Below, piece by piece: positions 1 to 6,632 of a stretch of DNA of 64,000 nt (positions are counted from its first letter, which is position 1; each line of letters begins with the position of its first letter). The notes under the pieces are model-generated. The model made no database searches, was not told the DNA's origin, and was given only the letters and a program-made list of their open reading frames with translations. The stretch is from Candidatus Competibacteraceae bacterium (GTDB lineage: Bacteria > Pseudomonadota > Gammaproteobacteria > Competibacterales > Competibacteraceae), in the NCBI GenBank assembly GCA_016712625.1, contig JADJQQ010000004.1, positions 682,001 to 746,000 of the forward strand, given 5' to 3'. The position numbers and the translations under genes are program-made.

Positions 1-1968
1 TTCGATATCGAAATCAGCGAACGCGATCCCGACAAGCTGGTCGAGATCATTGCCAGTCTGGAACCAACCTTTGGCGGCATTAACCTGGAAGACATTAAAG
101 CCCCGGAATGCTTTTACATCGAGCGCCAGTTGCGGGAGCGAATGAAGATTCCGGTATTTCATGACGACCAGCACGGCACCGCCATCATCACCGCCGCCGC
201 CGTGCTCAACGCTCTGTCACTGGTCGGCAAAAATATTGCTGAGGTGCGGGTGGTCACTTCCGGTGCCGGCGCGGCCGGTATCGCTTGCCTGGATTTGCTC
301 CTCGAACTAGGATTGCGCCGGGAAAACGTCATTGTCTGTGACAGCCGGGGCGTGATTTTTCAAGGGCGCGGCAACCTCGATCCAGAGAAAGCGGCTTATG
401 CGGCGGATACCCCGGCGCGAACGCTGGCTGACGCCACAGTCGGCGCCGACATCTTTCTAGGGCTGTCCAAGGCGGGCGTCCTCACCGGCGAAATGGTCAA
501 AACCATGGCCGACAAACCACTCATTCTGGCGCTGGCTAACCCGGTGCCCGAAATCATGCCTGAAATCGCCAAAGCCGCTCGCCCCGACTCGATTATTGCG
601 ACTGGCCGCTCTGATTACCCCAATCAGGTTAATAATGTTTTGTGTTTCCCATACATTTTCCGTGGAGCATTGGATGTGGGGGCGACCACGATCAACAAGG
701 CGATGCAATTGGCTTGCGTGCGCGCCCTGGCGGAAATGGCCCGCCAACCGCACTCGCAAGAAGAAACCGCCGCCTATGGCGATCAACAAATTGGCTTCGG
801 GCCAGAATACCTGATCCCAAAACCGTTCGAGCCGCGTCTGTTGCTTACGCTGCCGCTGGCGGTCGCCAAAGCGGCAATGGACAGCGGCGTGGCCACCCGG
901 CCGATTGAAGATTTCGCGGCTTATCACACTTTATTGAGCCAACGGGTCTACCGTTCCGGCCAAATCATGCGCCCGGTGTTTGACCGCGCCAAGGCTGATC
1001 GCAAACGGATCATCTACGCCCAGGCCGAAGAAGAGCGGATGCTGTGGGCGATCCAGGGCGTGATCGACGACAATCTCGCCAAACCGATTCTGATCGGCCG
1101 GCGGCGACGGATCGAACAGCGGATTGCCGACTTGGGCTTGCGGATTCGCCCCGATCGCGACTTTGAGATCATCGACCCACAGAACAATCCCTATTATGAG
1201 GAATGCTGGCAGGAATACCATAAATTACGCGGTCGTTTCGGCGTCGATCCCAACAAGGCCCGCGTCCGGGTCAACACCCGCGCCACGGTTATCGGTGCGT
1301 TGCTGTTGCGGCTTGGCTATGCCGATACTTTACTGTGCGGGCTGATCGGCGGCTATCCCGATCACATCGAATATATTCTGGATATCATCGGCCTACGTGA
1401 AGGCGTCAAAACGCCGGCGGCCATGAACATGCTGATTACCTCGCACGGGCCGTTATTTTTTTGCGACACTGATATCAACGCCGACCCCACAGTGGAGGAA
1501 ATCGCCGACATCACCCTGTTGGCGGCGGAGGAAGTGGGCCGTTTCGTGCCACCGAAAGTGGCGCTGGTATCGCACTCCAACTTTGGCTCGCACAAATCCA
1601 GGCAAGCCCGCAAGATGGCCGAAGCGTTGCAACTGATTCGTCAGCGAGCGCCGGATTTGGAGGTGGACGGTGAAATGCGTGGCGATGCCGCGTTGTCGGA
1701 AGAGCTCCGTAGCCGAGCCTTGTTACATTCGCCGCTGAAAGGCTCGGCCAATTTGCTGATCATGCCGAACGCGGATGCCGCCAACATCTCACATAATCTT
1801 TTAAAGGAGGTCACTAACGCCGTATCCGTAGGCCCGATCACCCTCGGTTTGGCCAAACCAGCCCATATCCTGACCCGTTCCGCTACCGCCCGCCGCATCA
1901 TCAATATGACGGCCATCGCGGCGGTGGACGCTCAGGAATATGCGCTACGACGCCGGTATCGGATTTAG
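1..1968 (+). CDS. maeB: NADP-dependent malic enzyme with phosphotransacetylase-like C-terminal domain (5' truncated)
   Basis: The reading frame is open from base 1, so the start lies outside the window; 655 codons are present, against about 760 residues in the family, so roughly 100 are missing. The malic-enzyme half converts malate to pyruvate and CO2 with reduction of NADP. Its signs are the FHDDQHGTA motif, the Rossmann motif TSGAGAAGIACLDLL and the ALANPVPEI segment. The C-terminal ~330 residues look like a phosphate acetyltransferase domain (NMLITSHGPLFF, LIMPNADAANI), usually regulatory rather than catalytic in MaeB. In cells that store PHA or glycogen this enzyme would supply NADPH and pyruvate; that role is inference. 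Three hairpins follow the stop codon. Confidence 0.95.
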   Translation, partial: FDIEISERDPDKLVEIIASLEPTFGGINLEDIKAPECFYIERQLRERMKIPVFHDDQHGTAIITAAAVLNALSLVGKNIAEVRVVTSGAGAAGIACLDLLLELGLRRENVIVCDSRGVIFQGRGNLDPEKAAYAADTPARTLADATVGADIFLGLSKAGVLTGEMVKTMADKPLILALANPVPEIMPEIAKAARPDSIIATGRSDYPNQVNNVLCFPYIFRGALDVGATTINKAMQLACVRALAEMARQPHSQEETAAYGDQQIGFGPEYLIPKPFEPRLLLTLPLAVAKAAMDSGVATRPIEDFAAYHTLLSQRVYRSGQIMRPVFDRAKADRKRIIYAQAEEERMLWAIQGVIDDNLAKPILIGRRRRIEQRIADLGLRIRPDRDFEIIDPQNNPYYEECWQEYHKLRGRFGVDPNKARVRVNTRATVIGALLLRLGYADTLLCGLIGGYPDHIEYILDIIGLREGVKTPAAMNMLITSHGPLFFCDTDINADPTVEEIADITLLAAEEVGRFVPPKVALVSHSNFGSHKSRQARKMAEALQLIRQRAPDLEVDGEMRGDAALSEELRSRALLHSPLKGSANLLIMPNADAANISHNLLKEVTNAVSVGPITLGLAKPAHILTRSATARRIINMTAIAAVDAQEYALRRRYRI

Positions 1969-1983
1969 TTAAACAGAATGGCA

Positions 1984-2117
1984 AGGCCTCTCTCCCCGAA
2001 GAGAGAAGCCTCGATTGACCTGGGCTCAATAAGCCCAAACGGTTTCGCAGCGAGGTTAACGAGCCCCATCTCAAAGGATGCCATGGACCGCGCCGGCAAA
2101 CCCGGCGCGGTCCATGG
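1984..2117. repeat. Cluster of three hairpins downstream of maeB
   Basis: Three inverted repeats follow one another. The first has arms 1984-1994 and 2001-2011 (11 bp, one mismatch). The second has arms TGGGCT at 2021-2026 and AGCCCA at 2032-2037. The third has a perfect 16-bp stem with arms 2081-2096 and 2102-2117 and a 5-base loop. None has a T tract after it, so a classical intrinsic terminator is doubtful. They may protect the maeB mRNA 3' end, act in rho-dependent termination, or be a REP-like element. Confidence 0.7.
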
Positions 2118-2143
2118 AGAGTCCGAGCACATCACAAATATCT

Positions 2144-2269
2144 TTAAGTATCAAAACCAAGCAACACCCTCTTGACCGCAAGCGCTCTCTTGATTTCACG
2201 CCTTTCCGGGCTATCAATGATTTCTTCTAATTCCCATCTCTTCAAACCATCTTCGTAAAAATTTTTCAC
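2144..2269 (-). CDS. Possible 41-residue small protein or gene remnant
   Basis: On the minus strand a GTG at 2269 opens 41 codons reading VKNFYEDGLKRWELEEIID and continuing to LLGFDT with a TAA stop. The composition (alternating charged and hydrophobic residues) looks like a real helix, but there is no clear ribosome binding site. The frame stays open for about 15 further codons upstream. It may be the C-terminal end of a decayed gene. No family was recognised. Confidence 0.25.
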   Translation of the reverse strand: MKNFYEDGLKRWELEEIIDSPERREIKRALAVKRVLLGFDT

Positions 2270-2540
2270 ACAAGACTTTATCAAGTGGTTTTGTGATGTA
2301 GCGATGTGAGGTCTTATGTGAAATCAGCGACTTGTAATAGGAGTTGGTGCTTATCAAGGAGGATGGGGTATTCTTCAGCATGAGAGCCTACACTTATATG
2401 AAGCGTCCATGGCGCTTTCGTGAAGATCATGATTTTAGTGGCCCGAAGATGGTAACCAGCATTTTGGGCTCTCTGGATGTCCAATTCCACAGGGAGATCT
2501 GGTACTACGATATTGGGAGGCTGTATGGCTGAGTTCAAGA

Positions 2541-3631
2541 ATGATTGAGTTAAAAAATGGCCGCCTATTGCAGGCTCTGTTACGGCAACCAGTTGATCGA
2601 ACGCCAGTTTGGCTGATGCGCCAAGCCGGTCGTTACCTACCCGAATACCGTGCCGCCCGCGCTCGCGCCGGTAGTTTTTTGGCTTTATGCCAGACGCCGG
2701 AACTGGCCTGTGAAGTGACTTTGCAGCCGCTAGCGCGATTTCCATTGGACGCCGCCATTCTATTTTCAGATATCTTGACCATTCCTGACGCCATGGGGCT
2801 GGGACTTTCGTTTAATGAAGGCGAAGGCCCCACCTTTGCGCGGCCGGTGCGTTCGGCGGCCGATATCGCCCGCTTGAGCGTACCCGACCCCGAAACCGAA
2901 CTGCGCTACGTGATGGATTCAGTTCGCTTAATCCGTCGCGAGCTGGCCGGTCGAGTTCCCCTGATCGGCTTCGCTGGTAGCCCCTGGACGCTGGCGACCT
3001 ATATGATCGAGGGTGGCTCTAGTAAGGACTTTGCCCGCGTCAAAGGCCTACTCTATGATCGGCCAGAATTGATGCACCAACTTTTAAAGATCACCGCGCA
3101 AGCAGTGACAGCTTATCTAAACGCTCAAATCGCGGCAGGCGCGCAGGCGGTAATGGTGTTCGATACCTGGGGCGGCATTCTCACGCCTCGCGCCTACCAA
3201 GAATTCTCACTTGACTACATGGCGCAAATCCTCGCTGGCTCGACCCGTACAATCAACGCTCAACGGGTACCGGTCATTCTGTTTACCAAGGGCGGTGGGG
3301 CCTGGCTGAAAACCATCGCAGAGACCGGCTGTGATGCGGTCGGCGTAGATTGGACGGTGCATTTGGGCGATGTGCGCCGCCAGTAGGATCACGAGTCGCT
3401 TTGCAAGGTAATCTGGATCCCGTCATATTGGCTGCCTCTCCGCAGCGTATTCGCCAGCACGTCGCCCAGGTACTTGCTGATTTTGGTCCTGGCTCCGGCC
3501 ATGTCTTTAATCTCGGTCATGGTATCCAACCTTGGACCGATCCCGAACACGTTCAGGTACTCGCCGAGGCCGTGCATGAATTGAGTGCGCCTTATCACCT
3601 TGGAACCTATGGCGGGAACGGTTCGGAATGA
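2541..3631 (+). CDS. hemE: Uroporphyrinogen decarboxylase (frame break near 3382)
   Basis: HemE decarboxylates the four acetate side chains of uroporphyrinogen III to give coproporphyrinogen III in cytoplasmic haem synthesis. The start MIELKNGRLLQALLRQP and the segments PVWLMRQAGRYLPEYR, ILFSDILTIPDAMGLGL and GFAGSPWTLATYM are diagnostic. The first frame stops at 3386, right after VDWTVHLGDVRR. The protein continues in another frame with VGSRVALQGNLDP, FNLGHGI and EAVHELS to the stop at 3629-3631. Restoring one base (a second G at 3383) gives one uninterrupted protein of about 363 residues, the normal length. HemE is essential in aerobes, so a sequence error is the likely cause. The stop overlaps the next gene's ATG. 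Confidence 0.93.
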
Positions 3632-4089
3632 CACCCATGGCCAATTTCAAGCCAGCCAACAACCGTGCCTTGTCTTCCGGCGTCGTGGTGGTCCATTGGA
3701 ACCGAGACCATTATGATTATCTGTTGCTCAAAGCTTACAATTATTGGGATTTTCCCAAAGGCATGGTGGAAGAGGATGAATCTCCCTTGCAAGCGGCGAT
3801 CCGCGAGGTTGAAGAGGAAACCACACTAACGGGGCTACGGTTTCGCTGGGGTGACGTGTACCGGGAAACCCATCCCTATAATCAGGGCCGCAAGGTAGCC
3901 CGCTATTACCTGGCCGAATCCGCGACCACGACCGTTCAGTTGCTGGCCAATCCACAACTTGGCCGACCGGAACATAGCGAATACCGCTGGGTCGATCACG
4001 CTGGAGCCTGGAGCCTGTTAACGCCACGAGTCCGGGCGATCCTGGAATGGTCCGATAACGTGATGGCGCGGCTTGCTCGCCGACGTTAA
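3628..4089 (+). CDS. Nudix hydrolase (Ap4A-hydrolase-like)
   Basis: This is a 153-residue Nudix protein that probably hydrolyses a nucleoside diphosphate-linked substrate; diadenosine tetraphosphate is a plausible guess because of the small size and the WDFPKG context. The Nudix box runs from GMVEEDE to REVEEET: Gly, Glu and the REVEE metal ligands are in place. The Gly near the end of the box (REUXEEXGU) is replaced by Thr (REVEEETTL). The ATG at 3628 overlaps the hemE stop in an ATGA arrangement, suggesting translational coupling; an alternative ATG lies three codons later (3637). The substrate is not determined. Confidence 0.85.
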   Translation: MTPMANFKPANNRALSSGVVVVHWNRDHYDYLLLKAYNYWDFPKGMVEEDESPLQAAIREVEEETTLTGLRFRWGDVYRETHPYNQGRKVARYYLAESATTTVQLLANPQLGRPEHSEYRWVDHAGAWSLLTPRVRAILEWSDNVMARLARRR

Positions 4090-4143
4090 GCAGGATTGTC
4101 AGGCTAATTTAGTCGAAAATTTTGCTTTCGGCGCTCATTGAAA

Positions 4144-4159
4144 GCTGCATTGTTGCAGC
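4144..4159. promoter_or_regulatory. TGC-rich palindrome upstream of the CBS-domain gene
   Basis: A perfect inverted repeat, GCTGCA-TTGT-TGCAGC, lies about 20 bases before the start codon and just before the ribosome binding site. It resembles the TGC-rich palindromes at the phasin promoter near 43677-43715. It could be an operator or a 5'-UTR hairpin affecting translation. Confidence 0.4.
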
Positions 4160-4180
4160 AATTACTCAGGAGGTTTCTCG

Positions 4181-4783
4181 ATGCCTCAAACGTATCAAAC
4201 GCTTCCATTTCATCATCTTGAAAGCGGTGCTGGTTACTTCCGTCCCACGCAACAGCTACCGGAAACAGTGGCTGAAGATGATCCAGCAGTCAATGTCATG
4301 ACTGATCTAAGCCAAGTCACGGCCTACACTGTCGAGCTGCCCACGCCCTTGACTAAAGCACTGGAAACCATGATCAAGCGCGGCGTTCGGATGCTGCTGG
4401 TGCGCGATGCTGATGGTCATATCATAGGACTACTGACCAGTCGAGACATCGAAGGCGACAAACCCCATCGGATTCTGAGCAAGGCGGGTGGCGTCTGGGA
4501 GGATTTGCTGGTCGCCGACATTATGACTCTCCAACCCAAGCTGGAGGTGCTCCTGATGGAAGATGTCGCCAAGGCGCGGGTGGGCGATATCATTACCACG
4601 CTTCGCCAAGTCAATCGCCAGCACGCCATGGTGCTCGATAGCGATCCCAAGACCGGTAACCCGGCGGTTCGTGGAATTTTTTCCTTATCGCAAATCGGCT
4701 TACAGCTTGGCTTGGACATTGATCGGACACACCATCCAACAACCTATTCGGATCTGGAAAAAGCGAAGATTATTAATCCCTAA
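4181..4783 (+). CDS. CBS-domain protein
   Basis: The 200-residue protein contains a CBS pair. The first unit is around residues 38-95 (VMTDLSQVTAYTVE, then LLVRDADGHIIGLLTSRDI). The second is around 110-185 (IMTLQPKLEVL, then HAMVLDSD and VRGIFSLSQIG). CBS pairs bind adenine nucleotides or S-adenosylmethionine and usually regulate a partner. No catalytic domain is fused, so this is a stand-alone sensor of unknown target. AGGAGG at 4168-4173 precedes the ATG with good spacing. The gene converges on aroB. Confidence 0.85.
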   Translation: MPQTYQTLPFHHLESGAGYFRPTQQLPETVAEDDPAVNVMTDLSQVTAYTVELPTPLTKALETMIKRGVRMLLVRDADGHIIGLLTSRDIEGDKPHRILSKAGGVWEDLLVADIMTLQPKLEVLLMEDVAKARVGDIITTLRQVNRQHAMVLDSDPKTGNPAVRGIFSLSQIGLQLGLDIDRTHHPTTYSDLEKAKIINP

Positions 4784-4813
4784 TACCCGCGCTCTTGGCA
4801 TCGAATCCTCTCT

Positions 4814-4842
4814 GGCGGACAGCATTCGCTGATCCGCCTCTT
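4814..4842. terminator. Weak hairpin between the convergent CBS and aroB genes
   Basis: GGCGGA at 4814-4819 can pair with TCCGCC at 4833-4838 across a 13-base loop, followed by a pyrimidine-rich run. It lies between two converging genes where a terminator is expected, but the stem is short and the T tract is poor. Confidence 0.3.
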
Positions 4843-4843
4843 C

Positions 4844-5920
4844 TCACCGTTTTCCCTCCAGCGTATCCCGCAGTAACTGGGGATTAACGTCATCGGCAAT
4901 AACGCCTTGCCCTAAATCACGTAACAAGATCAACCGCAATCGACCATCCTTGACTTTCTTGTCCACCGCCATTAGCCGCAGAAAGTCATCCGCCGTCATT
5001 TGTTGGGATAGATTTAATGGTAGCCTAGCGCGGGCCAGCACGGCTCGAACCCGCTCCACCTGCGCCTCATTCAACCAGCCCTGTCGCGCTGACAGATCGG
5101 CCGCCAAGCTTATCCCGGTCGCCACCGCCTCGCCGTGTAACCAGGTGCCATAACCCAGGCCAGTTTCGATGGCATGGCCGAAGGTATGACCGAGATTGAG
5201 TAGAGCGCGCTCGCCGGTTTCTCGTTCGTCGGCCGCTACGATTTCGGCTTTATTGCGACAGGAACATTGGATGGCTTCGGTCAAGGCAGCGGCATCCCGA
5301 TCGAGTAACCGTTCGATATTCGCTTCCAACCATTCCAAAAATCGCAAATCTCGAATCAGACCATATTTGATCACTTCGGCCAAACCGGCGCTTAACTCTC
5401 GTTCCGGCAAACTGGCTAAGGTATCGGTATCCGCCAACACGCAACTTGGTTGGTGGAAAACGCCGATCATATTTTTACCGAGGGCATGATTGACAGCGGT
5501 CTTGCCACCCACCGAGGAATCCACTTGGGCCAGCAGCGTGGTAGGGATCTGGATGAAATGAACACCACGCTGATAGCAAGCGGCCGCGAAACCCACCATA
5601 TCGCCAATGACTCCGCCACCGAGAGCAACGAGCGTGCAATTCCGATCAAACCGATGACTTAGTAACGCTGTAAATATCTGGTCGAGCACCGCCAGGGTTT
5701 TATATTGTTCGCCATCAGGCAAAACAAGAGTTTCATGCATAAAGCCACCCAAGGCCGCACGAACGCGTTCCAGATAGAGCGGAGCGACTGTCTCATTGCT
5801 AACCACCAACACCTGCCGACCCGCAATATGCCCTCGCAGTAAATCCCCCTGATCCAGCAAAGCAGGGCCGATATAAATCGGATAGCGGCGGTCGCCAAGT
5901 TCGACGTAAAGCGTTTTCAT
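4844..5920 (-). CDS. aroB: 3-dehydroquinate synthase
   Basis: AroB converts DAHP to 3-dehydroquinate, the second step of the shikimate pathway, using NAD and a divalent metal. The sequence shows the NAD-binding GGGVIGDMVGFAAA segment, PTTLLAQVDSSVGGKTAVN, EVIKYGLIRDL and the metal-ligand motifs NLGHTFGHAIE and HGEAVATG. The ATG at 5920 (MKTLYVELGDRRYP) is preferred because it matches the family start; an in-frame TTG three codons upstream (5929) is possible. The gene follows aroK by about 20 bases, forming the common aroK-aroB pair downstream of the pilus genes. Confidence 0.95.
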   Translation of the reverse strand: MKTLYVELGDRRYPIYIGPALLDQGDLLRGHIAGRQVLVVSNETVAPLYLERVRAALGGFMHETLVLPDGEQYKTLAVLDQIFTALLSHRFDRNCTLVALGGGVIGDMVGFAAACYQRGVHFIQIPTTLLAQVDSSVGGKTAVNHALGKNMIGVFHQPSCVLADTDTLASLPERELSAGLAEVIKYGLIRDLRFLEWLEANIERLLDRDAAALTEAIQCSCRNKAEIVAADERETGERALLNLGHTFGHAIETGLGYGTWLHGEAVATGISLAADLSARQGWLNEAQVERVRAVLARARLPLNLSQQMTADDFLRLMAVDKKVKDGRLRLILLRDLGQGVIADDVNPQLLRDTLEGKR

Positions 5921-5942
5921 AAAACTCAATTTCCCGCGGTGT

Positions 5943-6469
5943 TCAGGATTGATCGTAGTCGAGCCGGCGCAAAACCTCGCGCACGACGTGTTTGATCGGA
6001 TGGCCTTCCGTGGTTATCACATGGTCAGCCACTTCGCGGTAGAGGGGATCACGCTGCTCCAACAATTGCGTCAGTCGTTGCCGGGGATCCGCTGTTTGGA
6101 GCAACGGCCGGTTGCTGTCGAAGCGGGTCCGCCGAAACTGCTCATCAGGTGAAGCACAAAGATAAATGACGATCCCGCGGCCGGCCAAACAGCGACGGTT
6201 GTCAGGATTGAGGATAACGCCACCGCCCGTGGCGAGAACGATATCCGGCCGTTGGGTGAGATCGGCAATGACCGCTTTCTCACGGGCTCTGAAACCGGTT
6301 TCGCTCTCCAGTTCAAAAATGAGCGGGATACTGGCCCCGCGCGCTGCTCGATGACCTCGTCGCTATCGTAAAAATCCCGCCGCAGCACCTGCGCTAACCG
6401 GCGGCCGATAGTGGTCTTGCCTGCGCCCATTGGACCAATCAGAAAGATGGGAGGGATTACACGAGCCAT
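5943..6469 (-). CDS. aroK: Shikimate kinase (frame break at 6335-6338)
   Basis: AroK phosphorylates shikimate with ATP. The N-terminal frame starts at 6469 with MARVIPPIFLIGPMGAGKTT (Walker A) and FYDSDEVIEQRAG. The protein then continues in the next frame with IFELESETGFRARE, VLATGGGVIL, GRGIVIYLCASPD and RPLLQTADPRQR. One base is missing in the C4 run at 6335-6338; a C5 run restores a normal ~176-residue enzyme. The gene is followed by aroB. Unlike the usual arrangement, it is separated from pilQ by a lipoprotein gene and a strong terminator, so it may have its own promoter in 6470-6584. Confidence 0.92.
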
Positions 6470-6584
6470 TGACGAAAAATAAGCGGCTAAACCATCAAAC
6501 GATGGGTGATTGATGACTTTATGGAAATCTTTCCTAATTGACTCTTTACCTTGTTTTACTAGATACAGAGCGGATTTTAAATCC

Positions 6585-6614
6585 AAAAAAATCGGCGGGT
6601 TTCCCCGCCGATTT
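6585..6614 (-). terminator. Rho-independent terminator after the lipoprotein gene
   Basis: On the minus strand an 11-bp perfect stem (AAATCGGCGGG and its complement) with a 4-base loop is followed by a run of T. It lies about 20 bases beyond the stop of the lipoprotein gene. It would end the pilM-to-lipoprotein transcript before aroK. Confidence 0.85.
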
Positions 6615-6632
6615 CACGATGACAACCGCTCG

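Larger units (their letters stand above)
1969..2540. other. Gene-poor gap between maeB and hemE: hairpin cluster and possible gene remnants
   Basis: No convincing full-length gene is present. The left part (1984-2117) holds three consecutive inverted repeats, listed separately. The right part (about 2144-2530) shows stretches of coding-like reading on the minus strand in different frames, each interrupted by stops. This suggests a decayed gene, but no family was recognised. A 50-codon plus-strand frame from 2380 to 2532 has no properly spaced ribosome binding site and is probably chance. The hemE promoter should lie in this gap but no convincing sigma-70 pair was seen. Confidence 0.5.

Noticed and set aside
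457..927. 156-codon minus-strand frame inside maeB
   Set aside because: It is fully antisense to the conserved malic-enzyme domain and has no family features.
2028..2041. A 14-base sequence (AATAAGCCCAAACG) shared exactly with 17128-17141
   Set aside because: Only the 14 bases match and the flanks differ; in 64 kb one such match can be chance, so no repeat family is claimed.
2314..2745. 143-codon minus-strand frame overlapping hemE
   Set aside because: Its right half is antisense to conserved hemE codons and therefore a shadow; only the part left of 2541 might be meaningful, and that is noted separately.
2541..3631. hemE, aroK, rpmE2 and carB as true pseudogenes
   Set aside because: All breaks are single bases at runs, both reading parts remain conserved to the end, and the genes are normally essential; sequence error is simpler.
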